Below the pieces are notes generated by a model. It saw only the letters and a list, made by a program, of their open reading frames with translations. It was not told the origin of the DNA and ran no database searches. A stretch of 64,000 bases of DNA. Source: Mesonia maritima (lineage in GTDB: Bacteria > Bacteroidota > Bacteroidia > Flavobacteriales > Flavobacteriaceae). Positions 26,442-34,787 of this stretch are shown piece after piece. Location: assembly GCF_042433895.1 (NCBI RefSeq), contig NZ_JBHLUA010000003.1, forward strand, positions 62,001-126,000. The letters run 5' to 3'. Both the position numbers and the translations under genes were made by a program. Each line of letters opens with the position of its first letter. Within the stretch, counting starts at the first letter, position 1.

Positions 26442-27317
26442 TTAAAGCGAATCGATAAAAGCTTTTAGTTGTTTGCTTAAATTATCGCTGGCTTTTACTA
26501 AAGGTAACCTCACTTGATCTTCCGCTAGGTTTAGGTGTTTAAATACCGATTTAATTCCGGCGGGGTTTCCTTCAGCAAAAATCATATCGATCGCCGGCGC
26601 TATTTTGTAATGAATTTTATAAGCTTCATCTACTTTTCGTTCTAACCCTAATTTCACCATCGTAGAAAATTCTTTTGGAAAACCTTCTGCAATTACTGAA
26701 ATTACTCCTGCTCCACCGGCTAAAACCATTGGTAAAGTAATCATATCGTCACCAGAAATTATTAAAAAATCGTCTGGCGTTTGTGCAATCATCTTCATGG
26801 CTTGGTCTATATTTCCGGCAGCTTCTTTTATTCCAACGATATTGCTGCAATCTTTTGCTAATCTCGCTACGGTTTCCGGCAACATATTTGAACCTGTTCT
26901 ACCAGGAACGTTATACAAAATGACGGGTAACGGAGACGCTTGTGACACTTTTTTAAAATGTTGGTAAATTCCTTCTTGTGAAGGTTTACTGTAATATGGT
27001 GAAACTGAAAGAATTGCCTCGAAACCTTTTGTATCTTCTTCTTGAACTTGTTGGGTTACGGCTGCGGTATTGTTTCCACCAATTCCTAAAACTAACGGAA
27101 TTCTACCCTTGGTTTCTTCAATAATAGTTTGTTTTACAATGCTTCTTTCATCGGCAGTTAGTGTTGCGTATTCACCTGTGGTTCCAAGCACAACAATGTA
27201 ATCGATGCCGTTATCTATTTGAAAATTCACCAGTTTTTTTAATGCCGGAATATCTACTGAAAAATCTTCTTTAAATGGAGTGATTAACGCGACTCCGGTT
27301 CCTATTAATTTTTTCAT
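26442..27317 (-). CDS. dapA: 4-hydroxy-tetrahydrodipicolinate synthase
   Basis: DapA condenses pyruvate with aspartate semialdehyde, the committed step to diaminopimelate and lysine. The 291 residues show GTGVALITPFKEDFSVD at the N-terminus, VVLGTTGEYATLT with the catalytic Thr pair (T46, T47), SVSPYYSKPSQEG, LYNVPGRTGSNM (Y135) and the Schiff-base Lys K164 in IVGIKEAAGN, then ISGDDMITLPMVLAGGAGVISVIAE. All active-site positions I can check are intact. It lies four bases after the small conserved gene upstream, so the two are one transcript. The 112 bases to bamD contain the bamD promoter. Confidence 0.96.
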   Translation of the reverse strand: MKKLIGTGVALITPFKEDFSVDIPALKKLVNFQIDNGIDYIVVLGTTGEYATLTADERSIVKQTIIEETKGRIPLVLGIGGNNTAAVTQQVQEEDTKGFEAILSVSPYYSKPSQEGIYQHFKKVSQASPLPVILYNVPGRTGSNMLPETVARLAKDCSNIVGIKEAAGNIDQAMKMIAQTPDDFLIISGDDMITLPMVLAGGAGVISVIAEGFPKEFSTMVKLGLERKVDEAYKIHYKIAPAIDMIFAEGNPAGIKSVFKHLNLAEDQVRLPLVKASDNLSKQLKAFIDSL

Positions 27318-27321
27318 CTTA

Positions 27322-27831
27322 TTATAGATTTATAACTGATAAATATTTTTTTAATTCTTTTATAAAAACTTCACTTTCTTTAGGTTTTGCAGCAATATCT
27401 AAATCGTTTAAATTATTTTCTATCACGGGAAAACCTACTTTTAACTTCGCTTGCGTAAGCGCACTTAATAATAATAATTCTTGCGGTGCTTCTTCAAAAT
27501 AATGAATTAGAAGATCGTAATTTTCTGCTTGAACTTTCTTCGCGTTGCTTTCTTCTTTCAATTTTCCATTCCACCCAAATTCTTTTTTAGTTGAAAATAA
27601 AACTTTTGAATTTTCTGCTGTTTTATCTTCTTTTGAAAAAACGAAGATTGAAAGTTGCTTTTCTTCTATTTCTAAAGCTGAAGCTAACCGAGAAATTTCT
27701 AAAAATTCAATATATTTTTCAGTAGTTAAAATTATTACTTTCTGAAGTGATTTTATAGAAACCGGTCGATGTGACGCCAAACCTTGCGCTACTTTTTTCT
27801 GAGCCGTATATTTTTTTAATTGCTGAAACAT
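27322..27831 (-). CDS. Conserved flavobacterial protein of unknown function (DUF6913-like)
   Basis: A 169-residue cytoplasmic protein with no signal peptide: FQQLKKYTAQKKVAQGLASHRPVSIKSLQKVIILTTEKYIEFLEISRLASALEI and a later segment NYDLLIHYFEEAPQELLLLSALTQAKLKVGFP. The alternating hydrophobic strands and helices suggest an alpha/beta fold. I recall such a protein upstream of dapA in other Flavobacteriaceae, possibly under the label DUF6913, but cannot confirm this. The repeated Q-K-K at the N-terminus and acidic centre have no obvious catalytic motif. It has its own -7 box at 27852-27859 and is probably cotranscribed with dapA. Confidence 0.65.
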   Translation of the reverse strand: MFQQLKKYTAQKKVAQGLASHRPVSIKSLQKVIILTTEKYIEFLEISRLASALEIEEKQLSIFVFSKEDKTAENSKVLFSTKKEFGWNGKLKEESNAKKVQAENYDLLIHYFEEAPQELLLLSALTQAKLKVGFPVIENNLNDLDIAAKPKESEVFIKELKKYLSVINL

Positions 27832-27851
27832 TTCCCGCTATTCTATAAGCG

Positions 27852-27859
27852 CAAATGTA
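27852..27859 (-). promoter_or_regulatory. -7 promoter box (TACATTTG) upstream of the dapA transcript
   Basis: TACATTTG on the minus strand, followed by CGCTTATAG, 20 bases before the ATG at 27831. It is a full match to TAnnTTTG; no -33 TTG is apparent. Confidence 0.5.
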
Positions 27860-27920
27860 CGTTTTCTGTAGTGATTTTAATAATGATTTTTTAACAGGAA
27901 TTCTTAAAGAAAATTCATAA

Positions 27921-27949
27921 AAAAAGCGGTATAAATTATACCGCTTTTT
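27921..27949 (-). terminator. Rho-independent terminator of the M61 peptidase gene
   Basis: Eight-base stem GCGGTATA/TATACCGC with a three-base loop, flanked by A and T runs. On the minus strand it lies 22 bases after the peptidase stop and ends in a T-rich tail. Confidence 0.85.
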
Positions 27950-27971
27950 ACTGAAATATTATAGCTGATAA

Positions 27972-29831
27972 TTAGTTTTTTAACCAAGCTTTTCTCAACT
28001 CTACACGCGGATCATTTTCCGGTAAATCCATTTCATGCAGTGATGTTTTAGTATCTGTAGGTTGTTTTGCTGTTGCGCTTAACTTCATTTCTTCGCCGTC
28101 ACGTTCAACCGTCATGATGATTTCATCTCCTTCTTTCCAGCCGTTTGATGCCACAATAAGTCCGTAAACATTATCGATATTATAGGCTGTTCCGTTTATG
28201 GTTTTAATTACATCGCCAGCTTTTACACCTAAATCTTTTAAGAATGAATTATAGCTGATTCCGTTTCTAAAATAAAGTTCGTTGGTTTCAGGTTTTCCAT
28301 CAATGTAAGGTTCTTGACCTTTTAATAAATAACCGGTATTCATTTCAGTTTGCTTCTCTTCTATTCCAACTTTCGCAAAGAATTGATCATAAGGAATTGG
28401 AGTTTCTCCGCTTACATATTTATCGAAAAAAGTCTGAATTTCAGGATAGGTTAATTTCACGATCGCAGGAATTAAATCTTTATCTTCAAAAGGTTTATTT
28501 TTTCCGTATTTGTCGCTTAATTTTTTCATTAAGTCTAAAATACCCATTTCGCCGTTGCTTAATTCGCGTAAGCGAATATCTAACGCCATTCCGATTAAAG
28601 CTCCTTTTTGATAAACATTATAGTAACTGTCTTCGTATTCTTCTTCAAGAATATTTTTACTCATTACGGTAAATGGCATGGTATCATCAAACTGTTTTGA
28701 AGTTTGAATTTTATCTGACATTCTATCGTAAAATGCTTGATTATCGATTAACCCTTGATTTACTTGAAATAAATTTGCAAAATATTCTGTTACACCCTCA
28801 TACATCCATAAATGCTCAGACATTTTTGGGTCGTTATAATCGAAATAATGTACTTCTTTAGAGTGAACGCTTAGCGGCGTAATAATGTGGAAAAATTCAT
28901 GAGAAACCACATCTTTCATCGTTTCGTTAAGCTGTGCTAATTGCATACTTTCCGGCAAAACTACAGTTGTTGAAGTGTGGTGTTCTAACGCGCCAAAACC
29001 TCTTGCATCAGGATTTTGAACATCAGATAAATACAACAAAATAGCATAAACATTGGTGTTGTTTATTTCACCTAAAAATTGTTTTTGTGCATTTAGCATT
29101 TCTTCTAACTTCGGACGAATATCGTTTACATCATAAACATTGTTAGGAGAATAAACACTCAATTTTACCTTCATTCCCTGTAACTGGAAACTTGTAGTGT
29201 CTGGTTCCGCGTACATAATCGGGTGATCGGTTACTTGAAAATAACGATCTACCGAATATTCATCGGTTACATAATCTTCAGTGGGTGTGCTAATTTTATT
29301 TAGCGAAGTTCCTCCAATTAAATTTTCAGGTCTTCTGATGGAAAGTTTATAAGGATTTTCAGATTTGCCTTCAAAATATCCTACAAAACCGTGTAAATTC
29401 AGCATAAAGTTTTTACCGGCAGTTATATTTGTTCCCGCTGGAGAAAAAACGCCTTCTTCGCCTTCAATATCATAGGTATCGTTTACCCAATAGGTAATTT
29501 TATCGAACTCTTTAGCATTATTAATTTTCCATGAATTCTCATCAATTTTCGTAACGCTTAATTCATTTCCATCGTAATCTAAAGCTTTTACATTTTCAAT
29601 AAACTTTCCGTAATTATCGGTAGAATAAGTTCCAGGAACGGTTTTAGGAATGTAAAAAGTTGTTTCCTCGGTAGTAAATTTTCCGGGATCAACCGTTACC
29701 ATTACTTTGTCGTCTTCAACATTTACTAAATCTAGATTAGCGTGAATTAATTTGTCTTTTCCGGTGTTTTGAGTTGACTTACAACCAATTAAAGTCAGCG
29801 CAAAAGCCGCCGCATAAATTATCTTTTTCAT
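27972..29831 (-). CDS. M61 family metallopeptidase lipoprotein with PDZ domain
   Basis: From the ATG at 29831 the 619 residues begin MKKIIYAAAFALTLIGCKS, a lipoprotein signal with Cys17. A beta-rich N-terminal domain is followed by the catalytic domain with the zinc motif H311-EFF-H315 and the downstream Glu in LWMYEGVTEYFANLF (E345 or E349). The C-terminus contains a PDZ-like segment (ISYNSFLKDLGVKAGDVIKTINGTAYNIDNVYGLIVASNGWKEGDEIIMTVERDGEEMKL). This matches the glycyl-aminopeptidase family M61, often Gly-selective. An extracytoplasmic, membrane-anchored location is inferred. A TTG seven codons upstream (29852) is a less likely start. Divergent from the 5'-nucleotidase pair. Confidence 0.9.
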   Translation of the reverse strand: MKKIIYAAAFALTLIGCKSTQNTGKDKLIHANLDLVNVEDDKVMVTVDPGKFTTEETTFYIPKTVPGTYSTDNYGKFIENVKALDYDGNELSVTKIDENSWKINNAKEFDKITYWVNDTYDIEGEEGVFSPAGTNITAGKNFMLNLHGFVGYFEGKSENPYKLSIRRPENLIGGTSLNKISTPTEDYVTDEYSVDRYFQVTDHPIMYAEPDTTSFQLQGMKVKLSVYSPNNVYDVNDIRPKLEEMLNAQKQFLGEINNTNVYAILLYLSDVQNPDARGFGALEHHTSTTVVLPESMQLAQLNETMKDVVSHEFFHIITPLSVHSKEVHYFDYNDPKMSEHLWMYEGVTEYFANLFQVNQGLIDNQAFYDRMSDKIQTSKQFDDTMPFTVMSKNILEEEYEDSYYNVYQKGALIGMALDIRLRELSNGEMGILDLMKKLSDKYGKNKPFEDKDLIPAIVKLTYPEIQTFFDKYVSGETPIPYDQFFAKVGIEEKQTEMNTGYLLKGQEPYIDGKPETNELYFRNGISYNSFLKDLGVKAGDVIKTINGTAYNIDNVYGLIVASNGWKEGDEIIMTVERDGEEMKLSATAKQPTDTKTSLHEMDLPENDPRVELRKAWLKN

Positions 29832-29966
29832 AAAACATTTTTTGTTATTCAATGAGACTGTAAACTTATGAGTTTGTTACAAACTAAACTTATTTTTTTA
29901 TCATTAATAAATCTTAAAATTTACGAGAAGGAATTATTTCAGCTAAGGAGGCAAAAAATCTATTCT

Positions 29967-29974
29967 TACCTTTG
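29967..29974 (+). promoter_or_regulatory. -7 promoter box (TACCTTTG) of the 5'-nucleotidase pair
   Basis: TACCTTTG fully matches TAnnTTTG and lies 18 bases before the ATG at 29993. A -33 TTG is not visible. Confidence 0.5.
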
Positions 29975-29992
29975 TGATGAAAATTATTTCAG

Positions 29993-30748
29993 ATGAAAAA
30001 AATATTTTTTTACACACTTCTTCTGCTAATCGGCGTTAGTTGTAAAGAAGAAAATTTAAAGGTTTCTAAAATTACAGGCGAACAAATTGCAATCGATACT
30101 TCGTTAACTTCCAACGAATCTTTAGACGAATTTATAGCGCCTTTTGCTGAAAATATTGAAAAAGAAATGAATTCGGTTTTAGCTTACGCGGCTTATGATT
30201 TGGATAAAACCGACGGAAAATTTAATACAGCAATTGGAAATATGGAAGCCGACGCTGTTAAAGAAATGCTGAACCCGATTCTACTAAAACGTATAAACGA
30301 TACGCTTGATGCCGTGCTATTAAATTATGGCGGAATTCGATCTACCATCGCCAAAGGAAAAATTACCACCAAAACCGCTTACGATATTATGCCGTTTGAA
30401 AATGAAGCCGTAGTAGTTCAACTTAACGCAAACACAATACGAGCTCTTTTTAATTATTTAGCTGAAAATAAAGTCGCGCATCCTATCGCTGGAATGCAAC
30501 TTATTTTAAAAGAAAATGGAGAAATCGAGAAAGCCTTAGTCCAAAACAAACCCTTAGATTCCACCAAAAATTACCTCATCGCAACTAATAATTATTTGCA
30601 ACAAGGTGGAGATAATATGGATTTTTTCAGCAAAGCCGACACGATTTACGAAATGGATTATAAACTGCGGAATTTATTTATCGATTACTTTAAAAAGCAC
30701 GATACTATCGCGCCAAAAAGAGATGAACGTTTTATAAAATTAAATTAA
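29993..30748 (+). CDS. 5'-nucleotidase C-terminal domain lipoprotein
   Basis: A 251-residue lipoprotein (signal peptide KKIFFYTLLLLIGVS, then Cys). The body is the C-terminal, substrate-binding domain of the UshA/CD73-like 5'-nucleotidases: AIGNMEADAVKEML, LLNYGGIRSTIAKGKITTKTAYDIMPFENEAVVVQLNANTIRALF, and YLIATNNYLQQGGDNMDFF. The catalytic metallophosphatase domain is absent here and encoded by the next gene, one base downstream, in reverse of the usual domain order. The two products most likely act together in the periplasm or at the outer face, splitting nucleotide 5'-phosphate. No frameshift explains this arrangement. Confidence 0.9.
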   Translation: MKKIFFYTLLLLIGVSCKEENLKVSKITGEQIAIDTSLTSNESLDEFIAPFAENIEKEMNSVLAYAAYDLDKTDGKFNTAIGNMEADAVKEMLNPILLKRINDTLDAVLLNYGGIRSTIAKGKITTKTAYDIMPFENEAVVVQLNANTIRALFNYLAENKVAHPIAGMQLILKENGEIEKALVQNKPLDSTKNYLIATNNYLQQGGDNMDFFSKADTIYEMDYKLRNLFIDYFKKHDTIAPKRDERFIKLN

Positions 30749-30749
30749 G

Positions 30750-31664
30750 ATGAAAAGAAGAAATTTTATACAAACTACCACCGCAGCAGGAATTTTAACA
30801 GGCGTTGCAGGTTTTCCATTACTTTCATCATTCACAGCGGCAAAGCCGAAGAAAAAAATTACAATTTTACACACCAACGATGTTCATAGTCATATAGAAC
30901 CATTTCCGGCTTCTCACGCCAAGTATCCAAATTTAGGTGGTGTTTCACGTAGATTTACGCTTATCGATAAAATTCGAAAAGAAAACCCGAATACGCTTTT
31001 ACTCGATGCAGGAGATATTTTTCAAGGGACGCCTTTTTTTAATTTCTACGGCGGTGAAATTGAATTCAAATTGATGAGCAAACTTAAATACGATGCCGCA
31101 ACATTAGGAAATCACGATTTCGATAATGGAATTGAAGGTTTATTAAAACAACTTCCCAATGCTGAGTTCAGTTTTGTAAATTCAAATTATAATTTTAAAA
31201 ACACCGCTTTAAATGGGAAAATAAAAAATTACCAAGTTTTCAAAAAAGAAGGAATAAAGATTGGAGTTTTTGGACTCGGAATTGAACTCGAAGGTTTAGT
31301 CAGTAAAAAAAATTATAAAGAAACTGAATATTTAAATCCTGTTGAAATTGCTCAGGAAACGGTGAAAACCTTAAAAGAAAATGAAAAATGCGATCTTGTA
31401 ATTTGTCTTTCACATTTAGGCTATCATTACGATTCCGCTAAAATTGATGACTTAAAACTGGCTTCGCAAACCAAAAATATCGATTTAATTATTGGCGGTC
31501 ACACCCATACTTTTTTACCAAAACCCACGATTACCAAAAACGCTGAAGACAAAAATGTACTCGTAAATCAAGTCGGTTGGGCAGGAATAAATTTAGGGAG
31601 AATCGATTTCTATTTCGATGAAGAAAATAATATTTCTGCGGAAGGTGCTACAATTTTGGTTTAA
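30750..31664 (+). CDS. 5'-nucleotidase metallophosphatase domain protein with Tat-like signal
   Basis: The 304 residues open with KRRNFIQTTTAAGILTGVAGFPLLSSFTAA, where the Arg-Arg pair before a hydrophobic stretch suggests a twin-arginine signal. The calcineurin-like phosphoesterase motifs follow in order: ILHTNDVHSHIEP, LLLDAGDIFQGTPFFN, ATLGNHDFDNGIE, LSHLGYHYD, GGHTHTFLPKP, all metal ligands intact. The protein ends after this domain and so lacks the substrate-binding domain, which is the preceding gene. The gene lies one base after that lipoprotein gene, implying cotranslation and a two-protein enzyme, which is inference. Confidence 0.9.
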   Translation: MKRRNFIQTTTAAGILTGVAGFPLLSSFTAAKPKKKITILHTNDVHSHIEPFPASHAKYPNLGGVSRRFTLIDKIRKENPNTLLLDAGDIFQGTPFFNFYGGEIEFKLMSKLKYDAATLGNHDFDNGIEGLLKQLPNAEFSFVNSNYNFKNTALNGKIKNYQVFKKEGIKIGVFGLGIELEGLVSKKNYKETEYLNPVEIAQETVKTLKENEKCDLVICLSHLGYHYDSAKIDDLKLASQTKNIDLIIGGHTHTFLPKPTITKNAEDKNVLVNQVGWAGINLGRIDFYFDEENNISAEGATILV

Positions 31665-31683
31665 AACTTAACCAACCTTAAAA

Positions 31684-32139
31684 ATGACTTTAGCGGAATA
31701 TATAAAGAAAAGAAATGGTGTTGCGACGGGAAGTTCTAAATCTTTACCAAATAACCTTTACCGTTCGTTGGGCGCAAAAAACTTTTCTACTTTCTGGAAT
31801 TATTGGAATCCGATTTTCGGTTTTTACTTAGGAAAATACATTTTCAAACCCTTAAAAAAGGTTTTTCCTGTTGCTATAGCTTTGCTATTTACTTTTATTT
31901 TTTGTGGATTGATTCACGATATCGTCACCATAATTTTCCGCGGAAAAACTTCATTTTTCTTCAGCATTTGGTTCTTTCTAATGGGAATTGCAGTTTTAAT
32001 AACCAAACATTTAAAACATAATTTTTCACTCCAAAATTGGATAATTCGAGCGATAGCCAATGTAAGTATAATCGGAATTTGCTTCTTGCTAACTTTTTAT
32101 CTTACTAAATATTTAGTTTTAGAAGAAAATCTATTTTAG
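31684..32139 (+). CDS. Small integral membrane protein resembling an MBOAT acyltransferase core
   Basis: The 151 residues hold about three membrane segments. The stretch NFSTFWNYWNPIFGFYLGKYIFKPLKKVFPVAIALLFTFIFCGLIHDIVTII has the FWxxW, PL and GL-H-D spacing of the core of membrane-bound O-acyltransferases, including the His that is catalytic in that family. Full MBOATs are 350-500 residues with up to a dozen helices, so this would be a minimal form or a remote relative. I cannot name a substrate. It lies 19 bases after the 5'-nucleotidase gene, possibly cotranscribed, and converges on the next gene. Codon use is unremarkable. Confidence 0.55.
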   Translation: MTLAEYIKKRNGVATGSSKSLPNNLYRSLGAKNFSTFWNYWNPIFGFYLGKYIFKPLKKVFPVAIALLFTFIFCGLIHDIVTIIFRGKTSFFFSIWFFLMGIAVLITKHLKHNFSLQNWIIRAIANVSIIGICFLLTFYLTKYLVLEENLF

Positions 32140-32149
32140 AAGAAAAAAA

Positions 32150-32755
32150 TTAATCATTAAATAATTTATTCTTTTTTATCGGAATTCCTTTATTCAACTT
32201 TGAAACTGCTATAATTGAAGGAACATCGGTAGTCCATTTTTTTAGGAAAATAATGATAAATAAAATTTCTAATCGGGAAATAATTCCTAAAACTACACAA
32301 ATAAAAAATGGAATAAAACTCGACGAATTTAATGTTAAATCAACTAAAAAAGTAACTAACGAAAGTGTCCAGATTTTTGCTAGTAAAGAATGTGTCGCAA
32401 TCGATTTCTTGAATTTAAAATAACTCCAAACATAAGTTGCTAGTTCTAAAATTACAATCGCTAAAATCCAAGCTAGATTCTCAATAATAAAAACTTGATT
32501 CGCATAAAAAACTGAAGCAATAACTACAATCCAAAAAAATTGATCGACATTAGAATCTAGTATTCTTAATTTTTCTGAAGAAACGTTCCACTTTCGTGCT
32601 AAAATTCCATCGAAAACATCGGTAAGCAAACCTAAAATCATCAGCGAAACAATATAAATTGAAGCATTTTCAATCGATAAAAAAGTCATTACTCCTATAA
32701 TAATAGCAAGTAAAATTCTACTATAAATGAGAATAAATGGTATTTTTTTCAGCAT
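32150..32755 (-). CDS. CDP-alcohol phosphatidyltransferase-like membrane protein
   Basis: A 201-residue inner-membrane protein with about five or six membrane segments. The CDP-alcohol motif DxxDGxxAR(x8)GxxxDxxxD is visible as D46-VF-D49-G50-IL-A53-R54, then D67 and D71, but the usual Gly is Leu63. The rest of the motif is intact. Family members join a CDP-activated lipid or alcohol to an acceptor in phospholipid synthesis; the substrate here is unclear and the Gly-to-Leu change leaves activity uncertain. It follows ligA by 22 bases and the two may share a transcript. Confidence 0.7.
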   Translation of the reverse strand: MLKKIPFILIYSRILLAIIIGVMTFLSIENASIYIVSLMILGLLTDVFDGILARKWNVSSEKLRILDSNVDQFFWIVVIASVFYANQVFIIENLAWILAIVILELATYVWSYFKFKKSIATHSLLAKIWTLSLVTFLVDLTLNSSSFIPFFICVVLGIISRLEILFIIIFLKKWTTDVPSIIAVSKLNKGIPIKKNKLFND

Positions 32756-32777
32756 AGAATCAAACGTTTCTTTATTT

Positions 32778-34775
32778 TTATTTTAAGATCATTTCTAAAA
32801 ATTCTGCTTCAGAAATAATTGTTGTTCCTACTTTTTCGGCTTTGGCTAATTTACTCGGACCCATATTTTCACCGGCGACTAAATAAGTTGTTTTCGCTGA
32901 AATTGATCCCGTTACTTTTCCGCCGTTATCTTCAATTAATTTCTTAAGGTCTTTTCTTGAAACTTGCTCAAAAACACCGGAAATCACAAATGTATTTCCT
33001 GAAAGTTTATCGGTTTGCCCGGCTAGATCTTCTTCAGAAATTTGCAGTTGAAGTCCGTAATTTTTTAACCGCTCAATTAATTTTCTGTTTTTCTCGATAC
33101 TGAAAAAATCAACTACACTTTCGGCAATTTTTTCTCCGATTTCATCTACATTTTCTAAATCTTCTTGACTCGCATTTTCAATCGCTTCAATGGTTTTGTA
33201 ATGTTTGGCAAGCTTTTTTGCAACGGTTTCGCCGACATAGCGAATTCCTAAAGCGAATAAAACACGCTCAAATGGAATTTCTTTTGATTGCTGAATTCCA
33301 TTGATTAAATTTTCAGCCGATTTTTCTGCCATTCGCTCTAATGGAAGAATTTGCTCTTTTTTCAATTCATATAAATCAGCATAATTTTCAATCAATTTTT
33401 CATTGACCAACAATGCAACCGTTTCGCCACCTAAACCTTCAATATCCATTGCTTTTCGCGAAATAAAATGCTGAATTCTACCAATAATTTGTGGTGGACA
33501 ACCCGTAGCATTTAAGCAATAATGCAGTGCTTCGCCTTCATTTCTAACTAATTCTGTATCGCATTCAGGACAAGTTTCAATATAGTTTGTTGGTTCAGAA
33601 TTTGGGTCGCGCTGTTTAAAATCTACCCCAATAATCTTCGGGATAATTTCACCGCCTTTTTCAACAAAAACAGTATCGCCTTCGCGAACATCCAGTTTTT
33701 CGATCTGGTCGGCATTATGCAAGGAAGCGCGTTTTACAACCGTTCCGGCTAATTGTACCGGTTTTAAATTTGCAACAGGCGTAATTGCTCCTGTTCTACC
33801 GACTTGATAGGTGATTTTCTCTAAAATAGTGGAAACTTGTTCGGCTTTAAATTTATACGCCATCGCCCAACGCGGCGATTTTGCGGTAAATCCTAATTCT
33901 TCTTGTTGTTGCAGATTGTTGACTTTTACCACTACCCCGTCGGTTTCGTAAGGTAAATCGTGCCGATGCTCGTCCCAATAATTTACATACGCCATAACTT
34001 CATCGGTTGTTTTTGCCAATTCTGCTTCCGAAGGAACTTTAAATCCCCATTCTCTAGCTTTTTGTAAACCTTCAAATTGTGTAGTAAATGGTAAATTTTC
34101 ACCGGCTAAACTATACAATAAACAGTCCAGCGGACGCTTAGCAACTTCGGCGCTATCTTGTAATTTTAAACTTCCTGAAGCTGTATTTCTAGGATTCGCG
34201 TAAGGTTCTTCGCCTTGCTCTACTCGTTCTGCGTTCATTTTCGCAAAACCTTCGTAAGGCAATACAATTTCACCACGAATATCGAAACGTTGTGGAAAAT
34301 CTCCTTTTAATTTTAACGGAACCGAACGAATGGTTTTTACATTACTGGTCACATCATCACCTTGAATTCCATCCCCTCGTGTTACAGCTTTTACCAATTC
34401 GCCATTTTCATAGGTTAGACTAATCGATGCGCCATCATATTTTAATTCGCAGGTATAATTTACTTCGCCATCGACTAATTTTTTAATTCTAATTTCCCAA
34501 TCTTCCAATTCTTCTTTTGAATACGAATTAGAAAGCGAATACATTCGATAATCGTGAACTACTGTTTCAAAATTTTTCGTCACCGCTCCTCCAACTCGTA
34601 AGGTCGGAGAATTAGCGTCGTAAAATTCGGGATGTTTTGCTTCAAGTTCCTGTAATTCTTTCAATTTCATATCGAAATCGTAATCAGAAATTTCAGGCTG
34701 ATCTAGTACGTAATAGTTGTAATTATGTTCTTGTAATTCTTCTCGAAGGGAAATTATTTTTTGGTCGATATTCAT
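32778..34775 (-). CDS. ligA: NAD-dependent DNA ligase
   Basis: LigA seals single-strand nicks in DNA replication and repair using NAD+. The 665 residues contain the Ia domain, nucleotidyl-transferase motif with adenylated K112 in CELKYDGASISLTYENG, GDGIQGDDVTSNVKTI, AYKFKAEQ-like motif V (WAMAYKFKAEQV), the OB fold, a four-Cys zinc finger (CPECDTELVRNEGEALHYCLNATGCPPQ), helix-hairpin-helix repeats (FALGIRYVGETVAKKLAKHY, LENVDEIGEKIAESV) and a C-terminal BRCT domain (LSGNTFVISGVFEQVSRKDLKKLIEDNGGKVTGSIS). Complete and of normal length. It follows the VOC protein gene by 12 bases. Confidence 0.97.
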   Translation of the reverse strand: MNIDQKIISLREELQEHNYNYYVLDQPEISDYDFDMKLKELQELEAKHPEFYDANSPTLRVGGAVTKNFETVVHDYRMYSLSNSYSKEELEDWEIRIKKLVDGEVNYTCELKYDGASISLTYENGELVKAVTRGDGIQGDDVTSNVKTIRSVPLKLKGDFPQRFDIRGEIVLPYEGFAKMNAERVEQGEEPYANPRNTASGSLKLQDSAEVAKRPLDCLLYSLAGENLPFTTQFEGLQKAREWGFKVPSEAELAKTTDEVMAYVNYWDEHRHDLPYETDGVVVKVNNLQQQEELGFTAKSPRWAMAYKFKAEQVSTILEKITYQVGRTGAITPVANLKPVQLAGTVVKRASLHNADQIEKLDVREGDTVFVEKGGEIIPKIIGVDFKQRDPNSEPTNYIETCPECDTELVRNEGEALHYCLNATGCPPQIIGRIQHFISRKAMDIEGLGGETVALLVNEKLIENYADLYELKKEQILPLERMAEKSAENLINGIQQSKEIPFERVLFALGIRYVGETVAKKLAKHYKTIEAIENASQEDLENVDEIGEKIAESVVDFFSIEKNRKLIERLKNYGLQLQISEEDLAGQTDKLSGNTFVISGVFEQVSRKDLKKLIEDNGGKVTGSISAKTTYLVAGENMGPSKLAKAEKVGTTIISEAEFLEMILK

Positions 34776-34787
34776 AAAAGTAAATAG

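Noticed and set aside
29993..31664. 5'-nucleotidase pair as a frameshifted single gene
   Set aside because: The C-terminal domain gene comes first and each gene has its own signal peptide and start codon.
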